Part shown: piece by piece, positions 52,765 to 61,193 of the stretch
Layout of the letters: each line of letters opens with the position of its first letter
Position numbering within the stretch: position 1 is the stretch's first letter
DNA from: PALSA-1296 sp038210275
GTDB taxonomy: Bacteria; Bacteroidota; Ignavibacteria; Palsa-1295
Direction: 5' to 3'
DNA length: 64,000 nt
Assembly (NCBI GenBank): GCA_038210275.1
Contig: JBBQWV010000015.1
Coordinates: 23,561-87,560 of the forward strand
Program-made: the position numbers and the translations under genes
The notes under the pieces: generated by a model
Seen by the model: only the letters and a program-made list of their open reading frames with translations
What the model was told of the DNA's origin: nothing
Databases searched by the model: none

Positions 52765-54015
52765 TTATTTCAGCACAATTTTTTTTACTATTACTGAGCT
52801 CGGAGTCGTCACCCTTACATTATATATGCCAAGTGTAAACTTTGAAAGATCAAAAGTGATAGTCGTTGACTTAGGATTCATTTGCGCCAACATAGTCTCT
52901 CCGAGGATATTTGTGATGGTAATATGCTGAATATTTTGAGGCAGGTGCGAGATAGTTATATTCCCCATCGTAGGATTTGGAGAAAGTTGGATATCAAGAT
53001 TAGAATTAGGGGGAGCTACATCACTTAAAATTGGTGTAAATACTTCGTTCGTATTAAGTATGCCATTTCCATTCTTTCCACCCATTACATATATTTGGTC
53101 GTCCAATTCCGAAGAAGTCAGGGCATATCGCGGAGTAAATGCTCCATTTGTCATTCCAGTAGTCCACGATGATGTAAACGGATTGAAAACTTCAAGTGTA
53201 TCTTGATACGGCTGAGAAGCGATGTGAAAGTTTGCTCCACCTATGGTAAATATTTTTCCTGCAATAACACTGCAAGTCAGCGAAGCTCGTGGAGTGAATT
53301 TCCCTGTGACATCCAGTGTACTCCAAGTATTTGATGTTACGTCAAATGCTTGTATAATGCCAAATGAGTTGTCTGCATTGTCGCCTCCGATTATGTAAAT
53401 CTTATTTCCGATTGTGCAAGATGCCATATTTTTTCGATGGGTATAAACCCCGGAGATGTTTGTTGGAACACTCCATTTATTTATTAGTGGATCAAATATC
53501 TCCACATTATCTGAACCCGGGAAACCACTTCCATCAATAAAGTTACCACCTATTACGAAAATTTTTCCGTCCACTACACCACAGGCAGCATCAAAGCGTG
53601 ATAAAAATGGCCCTGTTGTAGCCGGTGTCGTCCATGTATTACTTGATGGATCAAATATTTGGAGGTTGGGTACAGTGTGATCTTGGTCAACCCCGCCGAT
53701 AACATAAATTTTATTATCAACGACACAGGAAGTATGGAAAAGTCGAGAAATGAAGATTCCTGTTGTAGAAGGTGTGTTCCAAGTGTTTGTTGCCGGATCG
53801 AAAACCTCAACAAGACTTAGTCCGTTGATAGTGTTTACTGTGCCGCCTATAACATAAATTTTCCCGTTGACTACTGATGATGTTGTCCCAACTCGAGCCG
53901 TGAATCCTACTGACGACCTCGTTCTCCAAGTTCCGGAAATCACCTGCGCAAAAAGCAAGGTAGGCATTAAAAAAAGAATCGAAGCGATTGATAAATATTT
54001 GAACGTGCAATTCAT
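52765..54015 (-). CDS. T9SS-secreted kelch-repeat beta-propeller protein
   Basis: 416 residues. Signal peptide (YLSIASILFLMPTLLFAQ). Six kelch-like repeats (about 30-320) with the pattern VVNGKIYVIGGTVNTI...VEVFDPATNTW, VDNKIYVIGGVDQDH, VDGKIFVIGGNFIDG, IGNKIYIIGGDNADN and so on. The C-terminal 80 residues are a sorting domain: NLDIQLSPNPTMGNITISHL, ITNILGETML, LGIYNVRVTT, ending VKKIVLK. Surface-exposed or secreted; binding partner unknown. Same fold class as the exported kelch protein at 2306, which lacks a sorting domain. Confidence 0.9.
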   Translation of the reverse strand: MNCTFKYLSIASILFLMPTLLFAQVISGTWRTRSSVGFTARVGTTSSVVNGKIYVIGGTVNTINGLSLVEVFDPATNTWNTPSTTGIFISRLFHTSCVVDNKIYVIGGVDQDHTVPNLQIFDPSSNTWTTPATTGPFLSRFDAACGVVDGKIFVIGGNFIDGSGFPGSDNVEIFDPLINKWSVPTNISGVYTHRKNMASCTIGNKIYIIGGDNADNSFGIIQAFDVTSNTWSTLDVTGKFTPRASLTCSVIAGKIFTIGGANFHIASQPYQDTLEVFNPFTSSWTTGMTNGAFTPRYALTSSELDDQIYVMGGKNGNGILNTNEVFTPILSDVAPPNSNLDIQLSPNPTMGNITISHLPQNIQHITITNILGETMLAQMNPKSTTITFDLSKFTLGIYNVRVTTPSSVIVKKIVLK

Positions 54016-54116
54016 TGATGAGATTTGTTTGTATCTAAATACCTCCGAGACTGGATTTCGTTACACTAAATTTTGAGAAAAAAAACAAAATGGTAGTATT
54101 TCGCTCATTTTCGCTG

Positions 54117-54124
54117 TATATTTG
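54117..54124 (+). promoter_or_regulatory. -7 box TATATTTG of the cytochrome oxidase cluster
   Basis: Exact TAnnTTTG. A possible TTG start at 54122 would lie inside this box, so GTG at 54164 is the better start. Confidence 0.6.
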
Positions 54125-54163
54125 CACTCAGGATATTCACCATTTTCCGGGAGAAAACTATTT

Positions 54164-54991
54164 GTGTCTGAAATAGCGCTTACAACTCACGACTCTCACG
54201 AGCATCATACGCCGACCTATACCAGCACCGGAACGCCGATGGGAAAGGTCTTTATGTGGCTTTTCCTCTGTCAGGATGCGCTGATGTTCATGGGCCTTTT
54301 TGCTGCCTATATCTCTGTCCGCATAGGTCTTGGTCATCTCTGGCCTTCGCCAAATACTGCGCACGTCGAGGGAATGGAGCATTATCCGCTGGATATCAAT
54401 CTTACGGCTATCAATACCTTCGTTCTTATTTGCTCAAGCGTTACAATGGTAATGGCTGTACAAGCAGCACAATCGGTTTCCAAAAAGGGACTGATCAAAT
54501 GGCTGCTGCTGACGGCGTTCGGCGGAGCGATCTTCCTTGGAGTCCAAGTTTTTGAATACCGTCATCTCGTTTATGAAGATGGTATGGGAATGAGCAAAAG
54601 TCTTTTTGATGCCACATTCTTTAGCCTTACAGGTTTTCACGGATTGCACGTTCTCAGTGGGGTGATCTATCTACTCTGTGTGATCATCGCCACCAAACTG
54701 GGACCGAAAGAGTATTCCGAGAATGGCTGGATCATGACATTGCTTCGTATCCTTGCGATAGGTTTGCCAGTCTATCTTTTCCTGGGACCGCTTCATAAAT
54801 GGCCGCCGCTTCCGCATGTACTTGTTTCCATGCTTGCTGGAGCAGTACCGTATATCATGATCCGCGGCATTAAGTGGCTTCGTGAAAGACCACCGGCATT
54901 GCAGGGAGATGATGTCGAAGTTGTCGGATTATACTGGCATTTTGTTGATCTTATCTGGATCATCTTGTTTACACTTGTGTATTTAATCTAA
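54164..54991 (+). CDS. coxC: Cytochrome c oxidase subunit III
   Basis: About 275 residues from a GTG (VSEIALTTHDSHEHHTPT), preceded by gggagaaaa. Seven hydrophobic segments. Family features: GKVFMWLFLCQDALMFMGLFAAYISVR, FFSLTGFHGLHVLSGVIYL, and the closing YWHFVDLIWIILFTLVYL, in which the first His-rich block and the WHFVD motif are diagnostic. Subunit III stabilises subunit I and its proton pathway. Subunits I and II are not in the window, so the oxidase genes are split. Confidence 0.93.
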   Translation: MSEIALTTHDSHEHHTPTYTSTGTPMGKVFMWLFLCQDALMFMGLFAAYISVRIGLGHLWPSPNTAHVEGMEHYPLDINLTAINTFVLICSSVTMVMAVQAAQSVSKKGLIKWLLLTAFGGAIFLGVQVFEYRHLVYEDGMGMSKSLFDATFFSLTGFHGLHVLSGVIYLLCVIIATKLGPKEYSENGWIMTLLRILAIGLPVYLFLGPLHKWPPLPHVLVSMLAGAVPYIMIRGIKWLRERPPALQGDDVEVVGLYWHFVDLIWIILFTLVYLI

Positions 54992-55000
54992 GTATTAGTA

Positions 55001-55117
55001 TCATTGCGAGCAGTCCGCTTGCGGACGACAAAGCAATCCCGTAATTGATTCTAATATGTCAGTCTCTACCACGATGTAGGGGATTGCTTCGTCGGGCTAA
55101 AGCCCTTCTCGCAATGA
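55001..55117. repeat. Inverted-repeat element, GTCATTGCGAG family, copy 2
   Basis: tcattgcgag and ctcgcaatga close the element; cagtccgcttgcggacgacaaagcaatcccgtaa and ggattgcttcgtcgggctaaagccc are its inner halves. It separates coxC from the subunit IV gene. Confidence 0.87.
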
Positions 55118-55137
55118 CACCTATAAATTTTTGAATT

Positions 55138-55440
55138 ATGACAATGGAACATTCAGCAACCAATCATACAAAAACATATTTAAAGATCTTCGCAGCACTT
55201 TTTGTGCTGACAGTGATCGAAGTTGTTATCTCACAAGCAGGGTTGCCGCAGGTACCGATGGTCGTGCTGCTAATCGCGTTTGCTCTTGTGAAAGCCGGTC
55301 TTGTCGCTGTGTATTTCATGCATTTGAAATACGATTCCAAATTTCTCTCTGTTATTGCCTATGCTCCGCTTGCCGTTGCGTCTATCCTGATATTTATGCT
55401 TGCGATGGAGTGGACATTCCAGCCGCATTGGTTATTCTAA
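55138..55440 (+). CDS. coxD: Cytochrome c oxidase subunit IV (prokaryotic COX4 family)
   Basis: 100 residues, three transmembrane segments (YLKIFAALFVLTVIEVVIS, MVVLLIAFALVKAGLVAVYFMH, IAYAPLAVASILIFMLAMEW). VKAGLVAVYFMHLKYD is the family core. An earlier in-frame start is unlikely: the ATG at 55138 follows the repeat. Supports assembly of haem-copper oxidases. Followed by the small ORF at 55442 after one base. Confidence 0.9.
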   Translation: MTMEHSATNHTKTYLKIFAALFVLTVIEVVISQAGLPQVPMVVLLIAFALVKAGLVAVYFMHLKYDSKFLSVIAYAPLAVASILIFMLAMEWTFQPHWLF

Positions 55441-55441
55441 C

Positions 55442-55570
55442 GTGGATGAGAAGCCGGTTCAGGTAGATCGCAATCCTAAATTCCGCCGTTATCTCGGCAT
55501 CGGAATCGCGATCTGGGTATTCATGATGTTTCTCTTTCTTTTATTTGCTATTGTCATTGATTGGCATTAG
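55442..55570 (+). CDS. 42-residue single-membrane-span protein in the oxidase cluster
   Basis: GTG start one base after the subunit IV stop, ending in TAG at 55570. The translation begins VDEKPVQVDRNPKFRRYLG (basic, cytoplasmic) followed by one membrane segment (IGIAIWVFMMFLFLLFAIVI) and ends DWH. Size, topology and position match small accessory subunits of terminal oxidases, such as CcoQ- or CtaF-like peptides, but no family was recognised. It would normally be missed because it is short and starts with GTG. Confidence 0.6.
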   Translation: MDEKPVQVDRNPKFRRYLGIGIAIWVFMMFLFLLFAIVIDWH

Positions 55571-55585
55571 CATTGCGATATTTTC

Positions 55586-56326
55586 ATGTCAACAAGTAAA
55601 TATTCCCGTTCGACGAGCAAAAAAATTCTGATTGCAGCAGTCATCATTGCCGGAATATGGCTCATAGTATATTTATCGCAGCATCAAAACGCAACACAAA
55701 ATTCTCAGACCCCGCAAACAGTTGGTGCTGCTCCTGGAAATTTTCATGGTATTCCTCCTGAAGGTACGGGTGGTGATCCTGAACTTAATCGCGAGAAAAA
55801 CAGGTGGGTCGCACCGCAAAACTATACTGATATGTCGATCTCGGCGATCATTGCAATGAACCATGATCAGCTATCCTCCATGGGAAAAGTAATGCGTAGC
55901 AAATGGACTTCTGATGCAATTGCCGAAGCTGCTGCCGATGAAGGCAAAGCCGTTCGTGTCACAGGCTATCTTGCTCATGCAAAAGAATCTGGTTCCGAAG
56001 CCTGTAACGGAAAGAGTGAAGTGTATCATGATTTTCATATTTGGATAACAGAGTCGCCCGAAGAAAATAAAAATCAAGGTATCATCGTCGAAGCAACGCC
56101 TTTTTGGAAAGAGCAATTTCCGGATTGGCAGCTAAAAACATTTGAACATTTAGCAAATCAACACGCAAAGGTCAGAGTATCCGGTTGGATCCTTTGGGAT
56201 GAAGAGCATGGCGATGAAGTCGGGAAATCTCGAGGTTCACTTTGGGAAATACATCCGTTCACCAAATTCGAAGTGTTTTCAGGCGGTAGCTGGCAGGATA
56301 TATCGAGGGGATTGGCATTGAATTAG
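55586..56326 (+). CDS. Membrane-anchored exported protein, uncharacterised
   Basis: 246 residues. One N-terminal membrane segment (ILIAAVIIAGIWLIVYLS), then a disordered Gln/Pro/Gly linker, then a domain with two strand patterns of the OB-fold kind: AVRVTGYLAHAKESGSEACNG and KVRVSGWILWDEEHGDEVGKSRGSLWEIHP, joined by VYHDFHIWI and IIVEATPFWKE. The domain has one cysteine and several His/Asp that could bind metal. It is the last gene of the oxidase cluster (15 bases after the small ORF), so a role in oxidase assembly or haem/copper handling is possible but unproven. Confidence 0.7.
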   Translation: MSTSKYSRSTSKKILIAAVIIAGIWLIVYLSQHQNATQNSQTPQTVGAAPGNFHGIPPEGTGGDPELNREKNRWVAPQNYTDMSISAIIAMNHDQLSSMGKVMRSKWTSDAIAEAAADEGKAVRVTGYLAHAKESGSEACNGKSEVYHDFHIWITESPEENKNQGIIVEATPFWKEQFPDWQLKTFEHLANQHAKVRVSGWILWDEEHGDEVGKSRGSLWEIHPFTKFEVFSGGSWQDISRGLALN

Positions 56327-56346
56327 TCCAGCATATCAACTATATT

Positions 56347-56458
56347 GTCATTGCGAGTAAGGCTTTAGCCTTTCGTAGCAATCTAAAAACTTAATCTGTC
56401 GATCTCCCTCAAGTTTATAGATCGCTACGTAGTCCGCAAGCGGACTCTTCGGGATGAC
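56347..56458. repeat. Degenerate inverted-repeat element, GTCATTGCGAG family, copy 3
   Basis: gtcattgcgagtaaggctttagcc at the left; agtccgcaagcggactcttcgggatgac at the right. Right end diverged; the inner agatcgctacgt and gtagcaatct keep pairing. Confidence 0.75.
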
Positions 56459-56558
56459 GGTACAATAAAAATTGTTACTATAACGTTCTTGATTTTCCCC
56501 TAAACTTTTACTCCCCCCATTTTCGTTACAAGAACAGCATTTAATAAAATCTTTAAAT

Positions 56559-57257
56559 ATGAAATATACCATTTTTATTTCTCTCTTTTTCGTGCTCTCA
56601 ATTTGCAATTCTGCATTCTCGCAAGAAATGCATCCCATTATGGTACCTGGGCGAACGATGGATATGAATCCGCCGAAATCGTATGCCGATAGCGAAAAAT
56701 TTAATGCGCTATTCAAAGAGTTCTACCCCCTCGTCAAACCTGCGAAATCCGTGAATGAGCAGGCTGATCAGTATTATCAGGGAATCTCGCGTACATTCAA
56801 AATGCAGGGCATTGATTCTGCTGAAGGTGCAAAAGCGGCGTTCAAAAATCTTGACAATAAGGCATTCGAAAAAGTGTATTTCGATACGTATCGTAGAAAT
56901 CTGAGCGCGAAAGAATTGAAAAAATATATGGAGTTCATTCAAACTCCCGAAGGAAAACACATTTCTGAAGTGTGGTCAAATCTTCAGCGTGCGACAAGCG
57001 ATGCAACAATGTATATTGCAAAGACAATGAATACGAATCTCATCCCGCTTCGTCAAGCTGCTCGCGAAAAAATGGAGAAGGAGCATCCGGAAAAATTTAA
57101 TCAGCGCGGCGCGCCAATCAAGCTCCCTCCCGGAAATCAGGCTCCAAATCTTTTTGATGAAAGAAACGCCGGCTCGAAAGATTCGATGATTCGGTCGCAG
57201 CAATTACAGAATAGACTTCCGAAGAGCATTGACTCTCTCGCAACTCCGCACCGATAA
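56559..57257 (+). CDS. Exported DUF2059-like protein
   Basis: 232 residues. Signal peptide (KYTIFISLFFVLSICNSAFSQ). The helical body has YYQGISRTFKMQGI and the DUF2059-like block VYFDTYRRNLSAKELKKYMEFIQTPEGKHISEV (about 105-140), in which the F..F..S..G pattern of the family is partly kept. The C-terminal 60 residues are basic/polar without predicted fold. Function unknown; periplasmic. Just 3 bases before murI, so probably co-transcribed. Confidence 0.75.
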   Translation: MKYTIFISLFFVLSICNSAFSQEMHPIMVPGRTMDMNPPKSYADSEKFNALFKEFYPLVKPAKSVNEQADQYYQGISRTFKMQGIDSAEGAKAAFKNLDNKAFEKVYFDTYRRNLSAKELKKYMEFIQTPEGKHISEVWSNLQRATSDATMYIAKTMNTNLIPLRQAAREKMEKEHPEKFNQRGAPIKLPPGNQAPNLFDERNAGSKDSMIRSQQLQNRLPKSIDSLATPHR

Positions 57258-57260
57258 ACT

Positions 57261-58082
57261 GTGGAATCCCCTGCAAGTATTGGAGTTTTCGATTCCGGCA
57301 TCGGTGGCTTAACCGTCGTTAAAGAATTATTTTCTTTGATGCCGGATGAACGTATTGTGTATTTCGGCGATACGGCACGAGTGCCTTATGGTTCAAAATC
57401 CGTTGAGACAGTTCGCCGCTATGCCCGCGAAGATACAGAATTACTTTTGCGGCATCATCCAAAACTTATCGTCATTGCTTGCAACACGGTCAGCGCAGTT
57501 GCGCTTGATGTTGTTGAATCTGTTGCTGCCGGAATTCCTGTTGTCGGGATGATCGGACCTGCTTGTAAAGAAGCGGTACACGTTACAAGTTCAGGTCGTA
57601 TCGGCATCATTGGTACTGAAGGGACAATCGCCAGTAAAGCGTACGAGATCGGTTTACAAAACGAAGCTCAGCAACTCGGAAAAAAAATTGAGTCCTTCGC
57701 AAAAGCTTGTCCACTCTTCGTTCCGCTTGCCGAAGAAGGATGGGAAGATAAACTTGTTGCCGAACTTGTCGTCAGAGAATATCTGCTTCCTCTTCATGAA
57801 GCAAATATTGATACTCTCATTTTAGGTTGCACACATTATCCGGTACTTTCAAAAGTAATTCAAAACGTGATGGGCGCAGGTGTGAAATTAATCAACTCCG
57901 GAGCAGTCGCTGCGCGTGAAATAAAAATACTAGAAACAGGCAATCCGAAAACTAAACCCGAACATTTATTTTTAGTCAGCGACATCCCAAGAAAATTCCA
58001 ATCCATCGGCGAAAGATTTCTTGGGTATGAACTTCCGGAAACCAAGCAAGTAGTTTTTGAAGAAGCGTGGGTTGCAGTTTGA
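57261..58082 (+). CDS. murI: Glutamate racemase
   Basis: 273 residues from a GTG; no ATG lies nearby. It makes D-glutamate for peptidoglycan. Catalytic cysteines are in ACNTVSA (about residue 74) and LGCTHYP (about 189); the N-terminal IGVFDSGIGGLTVV and VYFGDTARVPYG are the other family motifs. The C-terminal 70 residues include a short tail after the racemase fold. Confidence 0.96.
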   Translation: MESPASIGVFDSGIGGLTVVKELFSLMPDERIVYFGDTARVPYGSKSVETVRRYAREDTELLLRHHPKLIVIACNTVSAVALDVVESVAAGIPVVGMIGPACKEAVHVTSSGRIGIIGTEGTIASKAYEIGLQNEAQQLGKKIESFAKACPLFVPLAEEGWEDKLVAELVVREYLLPLHEANIDTLILGCTHYPVLSKVIQNVMGAGVKLINSGAVAAREIKILETGNPKTKPEHLFLVSDIPRKFQSIGERFLGYELPETKQVVFEEAWVAV

Positions 58083-58137
58083 ATAATTTTAATATTCTCA
58101 ATTCTTCATTCTCAATTCACAACTCCCCGTTTCTCCG

Positions 58138-58145
58138 TAACTTTG
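58138..58145 (+). promoter_or_regulatory. -7 box TAACTTTG upstream of floA
   Basis: Exact TAnnTTTG, 27 bases before the ATG at 58173; no clear -33. Confidence 0.45.
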
Positions 58146-58172
58146 CATTCTTAAAGATAACTCAAAACCACT

Positions 58173-59189
58173 ATGAACCCCATTTCCGGACTTTCCATCG
58201 GCGTTATTGTCGCCTGTTTATTTTTTCTGATCTTTTTGCTCTACATGGTGCCGCTTGGTCTTTGGATCACCGCACTCTCAAGCGGAGTGAAGGTTCGCAT
58301 CTTTGCTGATCTTGTTGGAATGCGTTTCCGCAAAGTACCGCCCGATGTTATTGTTCGCTCGAAAATTACTGCGACGAAAGCGGGTATTATCGTTGACCTA
58401 TCCGCGCTTGAAGCGCATTACATGGCTGGCGGAAATGTGCCAAAAGTTGTCAATGCACTTATAAGCGCACATAAGGCAAATATTGATCTTGATTTCAACC
58501 GCGCCGCAGCAATTGATCTTGCCGGACGCGATGTACTCGAAGCGGTGAAGCTTTCGGTCAATCCGAAAGTTATTGAAACTCCGCCGGTTGCTGCCGTTGC
58601 AAAAAATGGAATTCAGGTTACGGCGGTTGCTCGTGTGACGATTCGCGCAAATCTTGATCGCCTTGTCGGTGGAGCAGGCGAAGCAACGATTCTTGCGAGA
58701 GTCGGTGAAGGAATTGTGACGACCATCGGATCAAGTAATTCGCATAAAGAAGTGTTAGAAAGTCCTGATAATATTTCTAAAACTGTTCTTGCAAAGGGAC
58801 TTGATTCCGGAACGGCATATGAAATTCTTTCGATTGATATTGCTGATGTTGATATTGGTCAAAATATCGGTGCGAAACTTCAGAGCGATCAAGCCGAAGC
58901 TGAATTAAAAGTCGCTCGCGCAAAAGCCGAAGAGCGCCGCGCCGCAGCTATTGCTTTCGAGCAGGAAATGAAAGCCAGAGTGCAGGAAATGCGTGCAAAG
59001 GTTGTGGAATCCGAAGCGCAAATTCCTATGGCAATTGCCGAAGCCTTCCGCAGCGGAAAACTTGGAGTACTTGATTACTACAATATGCAGAACGTCCAAG
59101 CCGATACAGGCATGAGAAAAGCCATCGCCGAAAGCGCTTCGCCCGATCAAGGCAATCTCGGCGGTTCCTCGACGACGGGGAATGCGTAA
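58173..59189 (+). CDS. floA: Flotillin-like protein FloA
   Basis: 338 residues. An N-terminal hydrophobic hairpin (SIGVIVACLFFLIFLLYMVPLGLWI) is followed by the family block RMRFRKVPPDVIVRSKITATKAGI, here starting MRFRKVPPDV, then an SPFH-like domain (VARVTIRANLDRLVGGAGEATI, VGEGIVTTIGSS) and a coiled coil rich in Ala-Glu (QAEAELKVARAKAEERRAAAIAFEQE). It organises functional membrane microdomains. A repeat-derived terminator follows. Confidence 0.95.
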   Translation: MNPISGLSIGVIVACLFFLIFLLYMVPLGLWITALSSGVKVRIFADLVGMRFRKVPPDVIVRSKITATKAGIIVDLSALEAHYMAGGNVPKVVNALISAHKANIDLDFNRAAAIDLAGRDVLEAVKLSVNPKVIETPPVAAVAKNGIQVTAVARVTIRANLDRLVGGAGEATILARVGEGIVTTIGSSNSHKEVLESPDNISKTVLAKGLDSGTAYEILSIDIADVDIGQNIGAKLQSDQAEAELKVARAKAEERRAAAIAFEQEMKARVQEMRAKVVESEAQIPMAIAEAFRSGKLGVLDYYNMQNVQADTGMRKAIAESASPDQGNLGGSSTTGNA

Positions 59190-59210
59190 ATAAAAAGATA
59201 TATTTTTCTC

Positions 59211-59238
59211 AGTGGGGCGGACTTTAGTCCGCCCTTTT
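59211..59238 (+). terminator. Terminator formed by a half copy of the GGACTTTAGTCC repeat
   Basis: gggcggac (59215-59222) and gtccgccc (59227-59234) form an 8-bp stem with loop ttta, followed by tttttatttt. The sequence is one arm of the family seen at 19479 and 46615, 21 bases after floA. Confidence 0.8.
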
Positions 59239-59310
59239 TATTTTAATCTTATCACTTAGAATCAATATATTTCCTTGAACTCTTTTGATTTGTATTGTGG
59301 TTAGTTTTAT

Positions 59311-59511
59311 ATGACTACGGCTACTACAGAATTCAATAGACAGCAAGTACTGGAAACGCTCAAAGATCTTCCGGAAAAAAATGCTTTGCCGGAAGCTTTG
59401 GAAAGGCTCTATATTCTTTACAAGCTTCAACAAGGGATCGAAGCTGCTGATGCTGGGCGTGTGATCTCTCATGAAGATGCCAAAGCTCAGTTTCGGTCAT
59501 GGCTCAGATAA
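59311..59511 (+). CDS. RelB/ParD-like antitoxin
   Basis: 66 residues. Small, acidic middle, ending ISHEDAKAQFRSWL, which is the toxin-binding C-terminal helix signature common in antitoxins of ParE/RelE systems (ISHEEAK-type). The N-terminal half is helical (TLKDLPEKNALPEALERL). The end overlaps the toxin start (59499). No recognised DNA-binding motif. Confidence 0.8.
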   Translation: MTTATTEFNRQQVLETLKDLPEKNALPEALERLYILYKLQQGIEAADAGRVISHEDAKAQFRSWLR

Positions 59512-59794
59512 AATGGACAGACGATGCATAACTGATGTGCGGCGCGTCTTTGAGTTTATAGCAAATGATGCTCCTTTCCGCGCTGCAACGTTCATTGAAG
59601 AACTCATTCACTCTATAGATCGATTAGAGTCATTCCCACTCTCCGGACGAATCATCCCCGAAATTAATATCCCTGATTATCGTGAAGTAATATTCAGAAA
59701 TTACCGCATCATGTATACGATAAGAAATTCTGTTATAGAAGTTTTACGAGTCGTTCATAGCGCTCGACTTTTTGACGAGACAACCTTTAACTGA
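59499..59794 (+). pseudogene. RelE/ParE-family toxin with an N-terminal frameshift
   Basis: From the ATG overlapping the antitoxin stop, the frame reads MAQIKWTDDA and hits TAA at 59529; adding one base near 59527 would restore MAQIKWTDDAITDVRRVFEF, the normal ParE start. The rest (ITDVRRVFEFIANDAPFRA through EVIFRNYRIMYTIRN and VLRVVHSARLF) is intact in the +2 frame to 59794, with the conserved RNYRI..I and HSAR blocks. Either a real inactivating deletion, a sequencing error, or use of an internal start at 59513 giving a toxin without the first strand. Confidence 0.75.
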
Positions 59795-59804
59795 TTTTTG
59801 ATTT

Positions 59805-61154
59805 ATGCTCATTCGCTCAATCTCAGGTCTTCGCGGCTTAACTACTGCACCTAACGGCTTCACCGAAGATGCCGCAGTACTTTATGCTCGAAGCTTTGCC
59901 GAATCACTTGGTAATAACGGCACTGTTGCTCTTGGCTATGATGGCCGTCAAGGCGGCAAACAATATTACGAGCTGATCGCTGATACGCTCCGCGATGCAG
60001 GATGCGATGTGCTTGGGCTTTTGATGGTGCCAACTCCTACGGTAATGTTTGCTGCTGAAACTCATACGGCTCTCAAAGGCGGCATCTCCATCACGGCAAG
60101 CCATAACGGACAGGAATGGAATGGCATGAAGTTCATTAATCATAACGGACTTTTCCTCGATAAAACCGAGAATGAAAAACTGTGGAAGATCGTGGATGAA
60201 GGTCCCAAGAAATATCACGGTGCTCTCGGAGAATTTATTCCCGGCGATGAAGTAAAACTTCAACACATTACGAGTGTTACTTCAATTCCTTTTTTGAATA
60301 TTGATGCCATTCGTGCAAAAAAATTCACCGTCATTCTTGATGCTGTCAATGCTTCAGGTTCATTCATGGTACGCGAGCTTCTTGATGCACTTGGTGTCAC
60401 AAATGTCATTCCGCTTTATGCCGATGGCTCCGGGATATTTCCGCATCCACCGGAACCTGTGCCACATAATTTGCTTGAACTATGCACTGAAGTGCTGAAA
60501 GAAAAAGCAGACCTGGGCATTGCTGTTGATCCCGATGCCGATCGCTGTGTATTCATTATGGATAACGGCGAACCCTTCATCGAAGAAAATACTATCGTGC
60601 TAACGTGCGAAGAAGTCTTGCGCAATAACGAACCAGGACAAAACATCGTCGTCAATCTTTCCACAACTCGCGCTATAGAAGATCTTGCCGAAAAATTCGG
60701 CGCAACGGTTCACCGCACACCGGTCGGCGAGATCAATGTTGCGAAGAAGATGAAATCCGTCCGCGCCATTATTGGCGGCGAAGGCTCCGGCGGCGTGATC
60801 TATCCCGAAGTTCATACCGGCAGAGATTCACTTGTTGCTATTGCACTTGCTTTGAATAATCTTGCATATAGCAACAGCAGTTTATCCCAGAAGAAAAAAA
60901 TGCTTCCGCAATACGAGATCGTCAAATCAAAAATTGATCTGACAAGCCTTGAACAAGTACAAGCTGTTCTTGCCGATGTCAAAGCAAAAATGTCAGCCGA
61001 AGCAAAAAGCATTAACGAAGAAGATGGCATTCGCTTCGACTTCGAAAATAGCTGGCTGCACGTTCGTCCTTCCAACACCGAACCGATCATCCGCATGATC
61101 GCTGAAGCTCCGACAAGAGAAGAAGCGGAAGCGATCTTGGAACGAGTGAAATAG
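59805..61154 (+). CDS. Phosphohexomutase (phosphoglucosamine/phosphomannomutase family)
   Basis: 449 residues. Active-site phosphoserine in TASHNGQEWNG (about 98), metal loop DPDADRCVFI, sugar-binding GEGSGGVIYPEVHTGRDSLVA and phosphate-binding RPSNTEPIIRMIAEAP. The TASHNG variant, with GSGG in the sugar loop, is closer to GlmM/PMM of archaea and deep-branching bacteria than to E. coli GlmM (ATGH). Converts glucosamine-6-P or mannose-6-P to the 1-phosphate for cell-wall or glycan precursors. Starts 10 bases after the toxin remnant. Confidence 0.9.
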   Translation: MLIRSISGLRGLTTAPNGFTEDAAVLYARSFAESLGNNGTVALGYDGRQGGKQYYELIADTLRDAGCDVLGLLMVPTPTVMFAAETHTALKGGISITASHNGQEWNGMKFINHNGLFLDKTENEKLWKIVDEGPKKYHGALGEFIPGDEVKLQHITSVTSIPFLNIDAIRAKKFTVILDAVNASGSFMVRELLDALGVTNVIPLYADGSGIFPHPPEPVPHNLLELCTEVLKEKADLGIAVDPDADRCVFIMDNGEPFIEENTIVLTCEEVLRNNEPGQNIVVNLSTTRAIEDLAEKFGATVHRTPVGEINVAKKMKSVRAIIGGEGSGGVIYPEVHTGRDSLVAIALALNNLAYSNSSLSQKKKMLPQYEIVKSKIDLTSLEQVQAVLADVKAKMSAEAKSINEEDGIRFDFENSWLHVRPSNTEPIIRMIAEAPTREEAEAILERVK

Positions 61155-61170
61155 TCAGAACTCAAAAGTC

Positions 61171-61193
61171 AAAAGGGTAGCGACCCCTTTTTT
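61171..61193 (+). terminator. Probable terminator after the phosphohexomutase gene
   Basis: aaaaggg and cccctttt pair around a 6-base loop, followed by T residues, 16 bases after the stop codon. Confidence 0.65.

Noticed and set aside
54122..54163. TTG start for coxC at 54122
   Set aside because: It falls inside the TATATTTG -7 box (54117-54124), so the transcript would not contain it.
55131..55466. Plus-strand frame of 111 codons overlapping coxD
   Set aside because: Same DNA in another frame from the clear COX4 protein; its composition is Cys/Arg-rich and without homology features.
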